A DNA stretch of 64,000 nucleotides from Symbiodinium sp. CCMP2592 (GCA_905221615.1 CAJNDT010005501.1:206501-270500), one strand, 5' to 3'. Shown: positions 1 to 10,920, numbered from the stretch's first letter. The notes: generated by a model from the letters alone, not told the origin. A program made the numbers and translations.

Positions 1-340
1 TTATTTCAGAAATATTGCACATGTTTCCGTGATACTTATGTATGTACGTATATACCCGTGTATGTACATATGTATTAAGAATATATGTATGTGTGCATAA
101 GGATGGGAAAAGCATGAACATGGAAACAGCATGAGCATGTGTGTATGTAAGCTTACACATCCATATGCAGGTGTGTATGCATGCCTTCATGTCATATACC
201 AACATGCATACACAGACGTGTATATAGATACATACATATATATGTTGGTACAAACATCTATATACCAAGGTTGGCTTCCAGGTAACTATATATGTTCCGC
301 CTCAAATGTAACAAGGATATTGTAGCTTGCAATTTTTACT
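1..340. repeat. Degenerate TATG/CATA-rich microsatellite region
   Basis: Runs of tatgtatg, tatata and gtgtatgtac alternate through the stretch, the usual look of a decayed ATAC/TATG microsatellite. An open frame crosses it but its translation is low complexity, so I see no gene. Confidence 0.6.
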
Positions 341-537
341 GCATTGTCTAAGTTTCTGGGTGAGGGTCCAATATCTTCTACAGTCTAAGGTTTTGGGTTC
401 GCCACCCAGCATCTCTTGAGACGGTTAGGACCATCATATGCATTTGGGTTCGAGGCCCAATAACTCCTTCTGAACTTGGGTCCCGGTACAAGGATCTTAT
501 TCCCATCATACTTTTACTGTGTAGAATGAATTACCCA

Positions 538-726
538 TCATACTTCTGTCACAGTTTTCAGGTGTTGGAGCCGCTTTCCTAGGTGGTGGACAACACTAGC
601 AAGCGTAAAGTCTTGACAGAGGGATGTTTCATTGGACAGGACAGGATTGGTGGCATACTGGAAACCTTGAAATGATTGAGCAACGCTGGATTGGGAGTGC
701 CAAAGGCCGAAGGCTCCAGGCATCCT
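538..726 (-). CDS. Candidate 3'-terminal exon, unknown protein
   Basis: After the acceptor-like AAGCAG at 732-727 the minus strand is open for 63 codons to TGA at 538. The translation begins RMPGAFGLWHSQSS and ends HLKTVTEV, with ordinary composition and no repeats, unlike the flanking poly-A/poly-T foldback. No family is recognised. Upstream exons would have to lie beyond the foldback and none was found. An open frame this long is not rare by chance; the call rests on composition plus the acceptor. Confidence 0.3.
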   Translation of the reverse strand, partial: RMPGAFGLWHSQSSVAQSFQGFQYATNPVLSNETSLCQDFTLASVVHHLGKRLQHLKTVTEV

Positions 727-757
727 CTGCTTACAGACATGCGCCCTCCGGATGGCC

Positions 758-860
758 CCTGGGGGCCGGGCGCCAAAAAAAAAAAAAAAAAAAATTGGCC
801 AGAGATTTTGCACACAAGATTTTTTTTTTCTTTTTTTTTTGGCGCCCCCCCCCCCCAGGG
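758..860. repeat. Foldback with poly-A/poly-T arms and GGCGCC tips
   Basis: The left arm is GGGGCCGGGCGCC followed by a run of about 18 A. The right arm is a T run (interrupted by one C) followed by GGCGCC and a run of C. The arms are complementary around a loop of about 30 bp. It is distinct from the other foldback families in the window. Confidence 0.6.
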
Positions 861-1165
861 CTCCAGGGCTCCAGGCCTCCATACTCCAAGGCCTAGAGGC
901 CTAGAGCCACACCTTAAGGCCATGCCCTTATGTCCTTGAAAGTTTGTCCCATAACTTTATCTCTCTCGGACCGGTGTTCGGTTATGCCCGAACATTTTCA
1001 AATGGTTTGGTGGAATTTGTTGTCAATTCAGAACACGTCGTAAAATGTTGTATGCTGCTAAAACAATGTTGCGGGAAACGAAGAGCTTGCTGAGCTTGCC
1101 ATCTGAGAGTGCAAGTGAAAACACGAACACACGAAAAAGCACGCCACCAGGGCGTGATGTTCTGT

Positions 1166-1852
1166 AAGTTGAAGGGTTCCTCTATTGACTTTTGGGGTAT
1201 AGGGTTTAGGGTTAAGTTGAAGGGTTCCTCTATTGACTTGTGGGGTATAGGGTTTAGAGTTAAGTTGAAGGGTTCCTCTATTGACTTGTGGGGTATAGTG
1301 TTTAGGGTTAAGTTGAAGGGTTCCTCTATTGACTTGTGGGGTATAGGGTTTAGGGTTAAGTTGAAGGGTTCCTCTATTGACTTGTGGGGTATAGGGTTTA
1401 GGGTTAAGTTGAAGGGTTCCTCTATTGACTTTTGGGGTACAGGGTTTAGGGTTAAGTTGAAGGGTTCCTCTATTGACTTGTGGGGTATAGGGTTTAGAGT
1501 TAAGTTGAAGGGTTCCTCTATTAACTTGTGGGGTATAGTGTTTAGGGTTAAGTTCAAGGGTTCCTCTATTGACTTTTGGGATACAGGGTTTAGGGTTAAG
1601 TTGAAGGGTTCCTCTATTGACTCGTGGGGTATAGGGTTTAGGGTTAAGTTGAAGGGTTCCTCTATTGACTTTTGGGGCATAGGGTTTAGGGTTAAGTTGA
1701 AGGGTTCCTCTATTGACTCGTGGGGTATAGGGTTTAGGGTTAAGTTGAAGGGTTCCTCTATTGACTTTTGGGGTATAGGGTTTAGGGTTAAGTTGAAGGG
1801 TTCCTCTATTGACTTTTGGGGTACAGGGTTTACGGTTAAGTTGAAGGGTCCC
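1166..1852. repeat. 48-bp minisatellite, 14 full copies plus a partial one
   Basis: Units beginning AAGTTGAAGGGTTCC start exactly every 48 bp from 1166 to 1838. Each unit ends in telomere-like TTTAGGGTT. Because 48 is divisible by three, long frames stay open on both strands (for example KLKGSSIDLWGIGFRV repeated on plus). I read these as by-products of the period, not as a gene. Units 2-3 and 7-8 share the same private variants, so a five-unit (240-bp) block seems to have been duplicated. Confidence 0.93.
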
Positions 1853-2078
1853 TTTTTTTGAGTTTCTACAAGGTGGATTTCTCAATGAAGGGCCCTTGGA
1901 GGGTTTCTACAAGGTATGTTCCTTCGTTCTCGAAGTTCTTTTTGCTTGGGGCTTCAAGGGCGGTTCTCTATAGGGTTTGAATTATAGGCCTCCTTTCAAG
2001 GTTTCTAGAAGCGAGTTTGCAGGCCTGCGCAAAAGCTACTAAAACCGCCTTGTTCTACGACTCATCGTTACGATAACC

Positions 2079-2267
2079 TCAAAGCAAATGAATAGGAGCG
2101 GATGTCGGATTCAGGGGATTCTCCGGGACCACAGGCAAGGTGGGCATCGGGATGTGGGATCTCAACAAGTAGGAACTTACCTCAATCGGAAACCCCGAAA
2201 ACATCATGTTACTCACCTGCCCTCCGTTGCCCAAAACTCTGACCATGATCGGTAAACTTATCCCCAA
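2079..2267 (-). CDS. Candidate 3'-terminal exon, unknown protein
   Basis: After ACGTAG at 2273-2268 the minus strand is open for 63 codons to TGA at 2079. It begins LGISLPIMVRVLGNGG and ends TSAPIHLL. A good donor (GAG|GTAAGT) occurs inside it, so the exon may really end near 2187. No family is recognised. Confidence 0.28.
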   Translation of the reverse strand: MGISLPIMVRVLGNGGQVSNMMFSGFPIEVSSYLLRSHIPMPTLPVVPENPLNPTSAPIHLL

Positions 2268-2592
2268 CTACGTGCGACCGGAGCGCAGCGGATGTTTTCA
2301 GTGCCAGCGGGCCTAAACCACTACACACTTCTAGAACATCTAAAGGAATCCATCAAGGAACCTTTCTTGAAGCCTCTGGAGGAAACGTCCAACAAACCCG
2401 TGGGGGGACCGTATGAGGCCCAATCAACGACGAGTAGTTTATTCAACATTAACTAGGTCCTAAACCCTAAACCTGTAAACCCTGAGCAATTCCCTAAACC
2501 CCGACACCCTAAAACCCTACACCCCAACACCCTTTCACCCTAAACCCTATAAATCCTACAATCTCAAGGCCCTAAATCCTAAAACCCTTAAT

Positions 2593-2691
2593 GTGGGGGT
2601 CTTGACAATTAGAATAGGGCTTTGGGGGCCCATTATACTACACTTATAAACAGGAATCTCAAAAAAAGTATAGGTAATTATTAAAGCCCCT
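2593..2691. mobile_element. Foldback element, family G
   Basis: Family G consensus ends are TATAGGGGCCTTAATAATTA and its inverse, with internal GAATAGGG...TTGGGGCCCATTATACTATA and AACCCCCAAAATAGTATAGG blocks. This copy has decayed ends (GGGGGTCTTGACAATTAG / TATTAAAGCCCC) but all internal blocks. Confidence 0.75.
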
Positions 2692-2907
2692 TTCTTAATC
2701 AGGCTGTTCAAAAAACCGCCTACGAGCTCTCGACATGGAGTTGGGCGGAGCGATGATGTTCGTCTTTTTCACGACCTTGGCGGTGTTGGGGTTTGAGGGC
2801 TTGGGGGCTGTCAGGTATTTGGGTTTCAGGGTTTCGTGTGTTCGAGTTTAGGCTTTAGGGTGTTTGGGTTTAGGGCTTAAGGTCTTGGAGTTTAGGGTTT
2901 AGGGGGT

Positions 2908-3138
2908 TTAGTGTTCGGGGATTCGGGGGTGAACTACAAAGTGCCGGCGCCGTGGGTGCACTTCTTTAAGAAGGCGGAATCGCGGTGGCTGCGCGCTGTT
3001 GTCAGCATGTGCTCCCGCCACCCTCCCCCCCCTAAACCCCGCTCCAGGAGGAATTTTAGTGCTTGCCCGCCCGACGCCCTGAATCGCCACATGCGACTTC
3101 AGGCCAAATCCTAAAGCGATTTCGATATCACAATCGGA
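2908..3138 (-). CDS. Candidate 3'-terminal exon, unknown protein
   Basis: A good acceptor (TTGACATTTGCAG) at about 3139 is followed by 77 open codons to TAA at 2908. The start reads SDCDIEIALGFGLKSHV. The C-terminal half is Arg/His-rich. A likely upstream exon lies at about 3320-3246 (contains CFGLDAAVLWIDIASPR), which joins in frame at AGG|GTTGGG. The plus strand also has a fair frame at 2930-3020 (contains YKVPAPWVHFFKKAESRW), so strand is not certain; I prefer minus because all firmer genes are on minus. Confidence 0.35.
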   Translation of the reverse strand, partial: SDCDIEIALGFGLKSHVAIQGVGRASTKIPPGAGFRGGRVAGAHADNSAQPPRFRLLKEVHPRRRHFVVHPRIPEH

Positions 3139-3497
3139 CTGCAAATGTCAACGCCCGGCAACATGAAATCTCAAACCCGTAAACCCTAAACCTTATAAGC
3201 CCCAAACCCTAAACTCCAACCCAAAATCTCATTACCCCCAACCCTGAGTCCTCTCGGGGACGCAATGTCAATCCAAAGGACGGCTGCATCCAGGCCAAAG
3301 CATTTGAGTTTGACTTCACTGAGGTAGGACCGGGGGTTTAAAAGTAGGACGTATTAGGGACGTGGCGTCCGAGGCATTAGGGCTTTACTTGCTTCTGGCA
3401 TTCACAACTATCGGCCACCATCGAAGAACCATGGGCTACCAATGCGAGGTTTGAAAGTCACAACTGGCACACCACGACAAGACCAACACGAACCAGG

Positions 3498-3673
3498 ACC
3501 CTCCTTGTACCCTCAAGTAGGGGTATATGGTCCCAACTAACGGGCATTTAGGGTCTAACCCCAGGGATCAAAATAGCCCAAACACCTTACATAGTATGGT
3601 CTTTGGGCCCAAAAGCCTTAATGTGTGAGTCCTTAGATCCCTAGGGTAATAGAGGGTAGATGGAGGGTCTAGG
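3498..3673 (+). mobile_element. Dispersed repeat, family M, long form
   Basis: It starts ACCCTCCTTGTACCCTCAAG, has TAGGGGTATATGGTCCCAA next to it, and ends GGTAGATGGAGGGTCTAGG. A shorter inverted copy lies at 28508-28600 with the middle missing, so the family is dispersed. Confidence 0.6.
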
Positions 3674-3770
3674 AAAATGCTGAGCTCCCAGCACGGACAA
3701 GGATTAAGGAGGGTTTCCCCTCACATCGATCCAAGGGGACCTCGGCTAATTAGGTTTTTTTTTTTAAGTG

Positions 3771-3806
3771 TAGGGTGTAGGGTTTAGGGTTTAGGGTTTA
3801 GGGTTG
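3771..3806 (+). repeat. Short interstitial TTTAGGG array
   Basis: About four perfect TTTAGGG units, following a T run and GTAGGGTGTAGGG. Confidence 0.8.
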
Positions 3807-4400
3807 CGACTCTTATCCTGCTGGGGTTTGGGCACAGAAAGTGCTTTAAAGGATCGGCCTAGTCTTTCAGAGCATCATACTGGGCTTCATAAAGCTTCAC
3901 AGGTCAAAAGGGCGATCCTAAGTAGTCCTCAACCTAGTACTGTCGATGTTGTTTGCCAGGGTACTATGACTATGACTAACATAGGAACCTGATTAAGAAA
4001 CCTTGGGCCTTTGTTTGGGTTCCTGATATGAACCCTACTATTTTGGGGGTTATAGGCCCAGGGTTCCTTCATCAGGTTCCTACATTGCGGGGCTTGCCTC
4101 AAAACCATGCTATCCGGAGCACTTGAACTGGACCCGGGTCGTAGGAGCAGGAGTGGATCACCGAGTCCTCTCAAAGCGAGTGAAGCTTCAGAGCCGAGGC
4201 ATTATTTCTGCCCCTTTTCGATCCGCAGAAACGGGCCCAGGGTTTGGTGTTTGAGGGTTCAGGCTCTTGGGGGCTTTCTAAGGTTTAGGGCTTGGGGTTT
4301 GAGGCTTTTTGCAGGTTCAGGCTTATCAACATCTGTGTTCCACCCACGGTTTCGTAGCATATCAATAGAGCTTTCACATGGGTAACCCTAAAACCCTAAA

Positions 4401-4491
4401 CTTACCTTTGGTTAGTAGGGAATGCAGGAATGGGGTACAATTATAACTACTATTACTACCATTCCCTACTAGCCAGAGGTGCGTAAACTTT
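4401..4491. mobile_element. Foldback element, family F
   Basis: Family F ends are CTTACCTTTGGTTAGTAGGG and its inverse, with a centre of ACTACTATTACTACCATTCC. In this copy the right end has changed to CTAGCCAGAGGTGCGTAA. Confidence 0.75.
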
Positions 4492-5016
4492 CTCTAAACC
4501 CTAAACCCTTAACTTTTCTTTTGCGCGCTGCCTCAAGGGTAGGGTTTTGCGGATGGCTTTAAAGGCTCGGCCTGGCGGGCGCCTCTTGAGACACCGGAGC
4601 GTTTCGGTTTAGGCTTTAGGGTAGAGGGTTTAGGCTTTAGGGTTTAGGGGTTTAGGCTTTAGGCTTTATAATTGTTTGGGGGTTTAGGGTTTGGGAGTTT
4701 AGGGTTAGGAACTAGGGTTCAGGGTCTAGGGGTGTCGGAACGATGGTTTAGGGTCCCGGGGTTTTCGGCTAGCCCCGAAATTACGGGGCTCTGGTCCTTT
4801 AAACAGGTTCCAAGTTGCGGGTTGCAAGGATGTGCCATTAAAACCCGGAACCCCCAAACCCAAAGCCCTGAACCCTAAACCCCATTTCCTAGACCCCTGA
4901 GGTATAAAGGGTTCAGAGTTTAGGCCGGTCCTAGGAAGTGTTGGGCGGTGTAGGGTTTGGCTATGACGGGCTTTAGGCTGTTGGGGTTTACTCTTAGGGC
5001 GTTCGGGGCTGAGGGT

Positions 5017-8000
5017 TCACAGGTCATTGAACACCGTTGATCCCGTCGGTGTGGAGGTTTGGGCTCTGACCTATAATAGGGGCCTTAACAATTAGAATAG
5101 GGCTTTGGGGCCCGTTATACTATAATTTTGATAAGGAATTCCCCCACATTAGTGGTAACTATTAAGGCCCCTATATGATGAGAAGACACGAAGCCCTGCT
5201 GACAGGTGTTGAGGCCTTCTCGAGGCCTTCCACGGCTGGCGCCTCTGTGTATTCCAGCTCGGCCCATGCCTTCAGAGGGAGTGGCTGTGTTTAGGGTTTA
5301 GGGGCTTAGGGTTTAGGGTTTGAATAGGACAGCCGCAGCGGCCGCAATTTCGGTGGGATTCTGTGGCTTAAAGCGCCCAGCACACTTACGGGTGAGGTGT
5401 CGGTAAGGTCACAAAAACGAATTGAGTCTTTTCCCGCCCGCTGTGAGCTTAGACTGGCCACCCCGCTGCGGGTTTACAGCTGGCCTGGGTGGGAATTGAG
5501 GCTTTTACAGTAACGTTTGCTCATGGCTGTGCTGTGTTTGTTATGACTGCTTGTATGACGATTTTCTATAGGTCTCAAGAGCTTGCAGGCTTGTATGAGG
5601 GCCTAGGGTTTCGGGGTTTGGGGCTTCGGGTTGCTTGGGAGATTCTTGAACCTAGGGTCCTGTTTTGAGCGTCCTTCGGTTTAGGTTTTAGGGCAGTGAT
5701 CATACTGCTGCAACACATACAGCTTAACAAGGGCAGAGGGCTTAGGATCATCATACGGCATCGAGGCAAAAAGTCTGTCCAGGAGCTTGTCAGAAGTCCC
5801 CTTGCAGAACGCTCATACCGGCTTAAGGTTTATGGCTTTAGGGTTACCATCAAAGGTAAGCGCGCGTAGCCGAGCGAGCGTGTGAGCATGTTCATTTCTT
5901 GGGAGTGGACAACGACCTCGCGCCACCTCCACAAGCCGTGGCAGGAACTAGCATGATATCGGAACCGGCATAGCAGCTTGTTGGGGGGGTTTTCTGCTCA
6001 TCTGCACCACAGAACAGGTCAGCCGTGCTGTGTGCACCAGAAGCTCGTTAAACCTTCTCTCAACCCAAGACCCCACCTCTAAACCCCCAGCCTGAGACCC
6101 TACGTCCCCAAAACCTAAACCTTTTGCAGGCCTCAGCCAGGAACTCTATGCTGACCTACAAAAACCTCTTTTTCTTCTGCAGGGCTCCTTGTTTCTACAT
6201 TAGGATGTGTCATGAGAACCTACAGTTTGTTGCTGGCCCTAAAACCCTAAACCCTAAGCCCTATAACCCTAATCCCTAGACCCTACCAAAACCCCAAACT
6301 CAAAGTCACAATTCCCAGACTCTAGACAAGTCTGTACCAAAGCCTAAACCCAAGACGACCTCAACCCTCACGCCCTGAACCTAAACCCCTAAACCCTACA
6401 TCCCCAAGCTCCTAAGCCCTGCGACCCTGGACCGCAGGCGAAGCCCCCTTCGAAGCCCTTCAAACCCTTCAGGCCCCCCTAAACCCTAAACCCTAAACCC
6501 TAAACCCCTAAACCCTAAACCCTAAACCCTAAACCCCTAAACCCTAAACCCTAAACCCTAAACCCCTAAACCCCTAAACCCTAAACCCTAAACCCTAAAC
6601 CCTAAACCCTAAACCCGAAGCCCTTCAGGCCCCCCTTCGCCTCCCCCTTCGAAGCCCTCGAAGCCCCCCCTGCGCCTCCTCCACAATGAGCCCCGGAGCT
6701 GACACCAGGCAAACGTCCACCTGAGATCCCCCCCCTTCGGAGTTCAGGGCTTTGGAGTTTACGGTAGAAGCCCAAAAGTTGGAAACCTCATAGCCTCAAT
6801 CTTTAAGATTATTGATATAGGGAATCCCAGCACTATTTGGCCTTAATCCGGTTTCCAACTTTGTGGGGTTTACTGTAGAGTTTAGGGTTGGGAGTATGTT
6901 TTGTAACGATCCTCTATGTTGTTGTGAATGTGTTTCCTAAGTCATAAGGAGGTGTATATGCTTTGACAAGGGTGCGGATTCTGTGTGGGAAGAGGTTTTG
7001 AACGTGGGCGAGCCTTTAAAATCCACAATAACGCCCGATGCAAAACCCTCGATATACCCATAAAGGCCCTAAGGCACTAATTCTAACAATCCTCAACAAA
7101 AACTCTCAATGCAGGCCCCTTAGGACCCGACCTACACTCGAGACAGATCCTAGAACTTGAACCTACACGACCCCAAGCCCTGAACCCGGAACCCTCCAAA
7201 GGATCCGCAAATCCATTTTGTGCCTTCCAGTTCTTTAGACAAGACATGTATGTAATCATGTAATATAGGAGCCGTAGTAATTAGAATAGGGCTCCGTTAG
7301 AAGCTGCCGCTTGCGCTCATTGTGCTCGTAGCGGAGGGGGTCGTCCAGACTGGGCGTCTTTCATGTCCTGGACAGACGATCCTCCCGCATAATCCACAAG
7401 ATGCAGTGTGCACATCGGACATGGTGCCCATGGAGTGCTCGGAACGTGGCTGGTGCAAACCCAGGTTCAACAAGCAGGGCAAACGCACCACCTGGGAAAT
7501 AGCAGGCTGTGTTGCTGCTCACTAAATAGGGCACGTGATACGGGCATCGAGGAGGATATCAGGGTCCACTCATATTCAGAACTCCCGCAATCCTCTTGGA
7601 GCACCACACCCTAACCCGGAAGCTAGAATTTACCACGCGGAACTTGAAACCCAAGCCGAGACCACACCCACAAGCAAAAAGAAAGCAAAAAGCAATCTAT
7701 CAAAACCCCATGGAAACCTGCTTGACACTAATCAAACCCTGATTGAAATGCCACAAACAACCCGTCAAACCCGACTAAGAACCCTGAAAACATGTACGAA
7801 AGGCCAGCACAACCGTAAACCCTACATACACCCTAAACCCTAAACCCCTAAACCCTACACCCCATCAGCGGCCTCTCTTTTAATCTCTCAAAGGAACCGG
7901 CTCCAGAGCGAAAAGCCGCAAAGGCTCCTGTTCGGGGTTTAGGGTTCAAGTTTTTTTTTTAGGGTTCAGGGTTTAGGGTTTGGGGTTTGGAGTTTAGGGC

Positions 8001-8919
8001 TTAGGGTTGAAGGTTCCTCTTTGAAGGGTTTGAGGGTTCTAGAAGGGATTCAGGGCTTGTGGTTTTCTATAGAGGCCTTGATAATTAGAAGAACGTTCGT
8101 TTCAGGGCGACATTGAGAGTCTCCGTTGAGTTTTCTAGAGGGATGTAAGGATATCAATGTCGGGTACGTAATTGTGAGAATAGGGCTTTGGAGTACGTAT
8201 TTCATGGCATAGCTGTGGTAAGAAGCCCCAAGCAGTAATAAATATATATATATATATACTGTATATATATATATGTATACATATACATATGTATATATAT
8301 GTATATATAAATATGTATTCATTATTTGGGCTCCTATGTAAGAAGGGCTTTTCAAGCTTGTATATGGTTTTATAGGGTGTATAAGATTTGATCTGGGGTT
8401 TCACAGGCTTTGTTATAACTGCTTTAGGGATTGAGTTGAGGCTTTGAGCGTTGAGACTCGGGGCACTGGTTTCATGCCTAGGGTTTGTAGGCGTTGATTT
8501 ACTACAAACCCTAAAAAGCGTTACGCTGGTTTGACAGCGTTGTGGCGGAGTCGTTTACTCTTTGGCGTTGAAGGTTCAGCTGTCAGGGTTTAGGACTTAG
8601 TGTCAGGGCCACCCTAAACCCTAAACCCTAAAACCTAAACCCCTAAACCCCTAAACCCTAAACCCCCGAGTTCCGGGCCTCTTAATTGGGGGGTCGATCT
8701 CGTGTCGCATGCGGCGATATCAGACTTCCCCAGGCCACCCTTAAGGGGATGCTTTATAGGAACCACCCTAGGGAATCCACTTTGTGGATCCACCCGAAGG
8801 TTTGAGTCATGGTGGCAAGTATCTATCTGAAGAGCTTTCCAAAGGTTTTGGTCATACGACTGCCGAGGTTTCGGCTTTAAGGGTCTGAAAAAGGTTGAGA
8901 ATACAGGGTTCGACAACAT
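5017..8919 (-). CDS. Split gene, about 18 small exons, unknown protein
   Basis: Proposed exons, in reading order: 8919-~8690 (starts with ATG, MLSNPVFSTFFRPLK), 8579-8536, 7927-7898, 7592-7523, 7491-7398, 7349-7295, 7232-7193, 7013-~6980, 6720-6670, 6219-6166, 6043-6008, 5947-5848, 5811-5702, ~5484-5455, 5384-5331, 5269-5195, 5070-5017 (stop TGA). Sample peptides are LDDPLRYEHNERKRQLLT, FADPLEGSPTFKTSS, CKGTSDKLLDRLFASMP and YTEAPAVEGLEKASTPVS. Joins between most neighbours keep frame. Introns begin GT, GC (5194) or GA (7294) and end AG, and several are very short (31 and 36 nt). Two introns contain family G sequence; at 5071-5194 the element ends exactly at the acceptor. I recognise no domain. 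The ends near 8690, 6980 and 5484 are guesses, and exons may be missing at 8.0-8.5 and 6.2-6.7 kb. Confidence 0.45.
5071..5175. mobile_element. Foldback element, family G, at a splice acceptor
   Basis: Ends are CTATAATAGGGGCCTTAACA and its near inverse TATTAAGGCCCCTATA. On the minus strand the element ends TTATAG, and the last exon of the split gene begins at the next base (5070). Confidence 0.8.
6478..6615 (-). repeat. Interstitial telomere-like (CCCTAAA)n array
   Basis: About 19 CCCTAAA units with occasional CCCCTAAA variants. It lies in the proposed intron between exons at 6670 and 6219. No degenerate subtelomeric motif or chromosome end accompanies it. Confidence 0.9.
6758..6877. mobile_element. 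Foldback element, family C
   Basis: Family C ends are TACAGTAGAAGCCAGAAAGT and its inverse ACTTTCTGGAGTTCCCTGTA. This copy is divergent (CGGTAGAAGCCCAAAAGTTGG / CCAACTTTGTGGGGTTTACTG). It sits just upstream of the exon starting at 6720. Confidence 0.7.
7260..7294. mobile_element. Truncated family G element
   Basis: ATAGGAGCCGTAGTAATTAG followed by AATAGGGCTCC matches one end and the first internal block of family G. On minus it begins at the proposed GA donor (7294) of the exon ending LLVT-like RQLLT. Confidence 0.5.
8237..8315. repeat. AT-rich microsatellite (TA/TATG)
   Basis: Tandem tatata and atgtata units, low complexity. Confidence 0.8.
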
Positions 8920-8992
8920 ATGGCTGTTGCATGCTTTTGCTAACAGAGTCTCCCGAAGCTTCGACTATTGGACACAAAAGGAAAGGGTGCAG

Positions 8993-10088
8993 TTAGGCTC
9001 TAGGATTTCTGGAAACATTCTTTGAACAGCAGTTTTTCGTCACATCTCGGGATCCCTTATTTGGAGATCCTTTCAACAAGGATTCTTCTGCCTTAGCATA
9101 CCCTAGAAGCACATTGCAAAAAGGAAAGGACAAAAGGGTGCTAATGGGGGGAGTAGGTAAGGGTCCACTTGTTCTGAAACTCCGAGATATGGGTTTATAT
9201 AACAATTGAAAATTCGCAAAGCATTGCGAAAGCCGCCTGAGCCCTAAACCCCAGCCCGAAACCTTCAACCCTGAACCCTAAACTCCTACACTCTATAAAC
9301 TCTAAACGCCGAAACCCAAACCTTAAAGTAAACCGCAGGAACGCCCCAATAACGATGGCACCGTCCTGGCGACCTTTCTGTACACGAAGCAAGAAACAAC
9401 CTTCAAAAGCACCTGCCAAGCTTTTGGGTGGGTTCAGGGATTACCTTAACCCTGAAACAACCTACCTTTTTGAGGACTTATATAAAGAAGTCATAATCAG
9501 GAACCCTAACAAGGTAGGTTATTCAGGGTTAAGGTAGGGTCTGGGGCTTAGGGGCTTAGAGTCGGTTTCGATTTTTTGGGTAGTCGTCAGACTCTGCTTG
9601 AGGTCTCCCCTGCTCTTGAGAAATCCACGGTGCGGAAGGGGAACAAAACCTAAACCCTAAACCCTAAAGGGCCACCACTTGGAGATTTTGGGGTTTAGCG
9701 GTCTTGGGTTTCACTCCCATCGCACCTCACCGAACTTTTTGGTTGTCGCCTCAGCAGACGATGCCTCCTTCACATGCCAAAATGGCACGAAATCACGTTT
9801 CGTCGTCTGGATCACATACACGCAATCCGGAAGCGACTTGCTCGTGACGGTGCATGCCGTTTTGGCGACCTTGTTCGCAGGCTGCTTGACCAGGGTGCCG
9901 ACGGGCAGCAACAGCAGCTCCCCATCTTGCAAAGCTGCTTGATTTCTCCAGCCTGCGTCATCGGAATACCAATGACGCGGATCCTGCTACCATGTCCCTC
10001 TCAACAAGCATCCTCGCTCAAGTGTCAGCTTCTTCAGAAACAACAGTTAGCACCTCCACGATTTCCGCCAACTGAGCCGCACCAATCA
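8993..10088 (-). CDS. 3' part of a split gene, unknown protein
   Basis: Exons in reading order: 10088-10045 (GAAQLAEIVEVLT), 9983-9726 (86 codons; contains DGELLLLPVGTLVKQPANK and DCVYVIQTTKRDFVPFWHV), ~9640-~9548 (FLKSRGDLKQSLTTTQ), 9420-9334 (GRQDGAIVIGAF) and 9236-8993 (ends KNVSRNPRA, stop TAA). The first join uses a 61-nt GT-AG intron and keeps frame, as does the 9334/9236 join. A family N foldback fills most of the intron at about 9440-9537. The 86-codon exon has strongly coding composition. The plus frame over it is shorter and Ser/Thr-poor in charge. Exons further 5' probably lie at 10.2-11.4 kb. No family is recognised. Confidence 0.5.
9440..9537. mobile_element. Foldback element, family N
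   Basis: Family N ends are CTACCTTAACCCTGAATAAC and its inverse, with second blocks CCTACCTTTTTAAGGACTTA and AAAAAGGTAGG. In this copy the centre TTATATAAAGAAGTCATAAT is intact. Confidence 0.8.
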
Positions 10089-10361
10089 CTGCATCCTAGG
10101 CATGCACAGTCGAATGTCATGTTGCTACACTACCTAAACCCCAAAAAGTATGCAAAATTTTGGCCAAAAAAAAACCGGTTAGGGTTTCGGGCTTAGAAGT
10201 TAGGGCGTAGGGGTTAGGGTTTAGGGTTTAGGGGTTTATGGTATAGGAGCTCAAGCTTTCTCTAAGCTCTCTGGCTCTGGTTTTGTCCTGAGAGCAACCA
10301 TGGCTGGAACTCCGACTACTCTTGCCGCAATCGCTTTGCTAATGTATCAAACCCTGTACTG

Positions 10362-10458
10362 CCTACCTTAACCCGTAAAAACCTACCTTTTTACGGACTT
10401 ATATAAAGAAGTCATACTAAGGAACCCTGAAAAGGTAGGTTATTCAGGGATAAGGTAT
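10362..10458. mobile_element. Foldback element, family N
   Basis: Copy with CCTACCTTAACCCGTAAAAA on the left and ATTCAGGGATAAGGTA on the right. The centre is nearly identical to the copy at 9440. Confidence 0.8.
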
Positions 10459-10920
10459 AGTATCGAAATTTACAATATCCTTACCCACAACCCAACATCC
10501 CACTTTGACCCAACAGGGCTTTGAGGTTTACCGTAAGTACTTCCTTGTAGGCTCTGACTACGAGCCTATTGTAGAAGGTTGGAGTGACCTTACAGATTAG
10601 GCCAAGAAAGATCCAGGCTGAGGTGAGCAGTTCAGGATTTAGGGGCCAAGGAATGGAAACGAGGTTATGTACCCAGAATCCATCTGCAAGCCCAGGGCTT
10701 TGGGTTGATGGGGGTTCAGGGGTGTAGGGGTTAGTATTGCTAATTAGGGTTTAGGGTTTCAGCCTAACATGTAAGGGTTCAGGGCTTAGGCTTATCTCGG
10801 GAGCACGGCTGCCGGCAGTAGCTGAAGATACCAGGCTGTGTCCAATATACTAGAGTGACGGGAAAAATGCTTCCCAGCTCGGAACCCGGTCACTTCAGTC
10901 GCTTGCTTGCAGGGTGTAGG

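Noticed and set aside
1109..1861. 250-codon plus frame and two long minus frames
   Set aside because: They exist because the minisatellite period (48) is a multiple of three; variants do not favour one frame.
10240..10360. Two in-frame coding-like pieces separated by 16 nt
   Set aside because: A 16-nt intron is not credible without transcript evidence.
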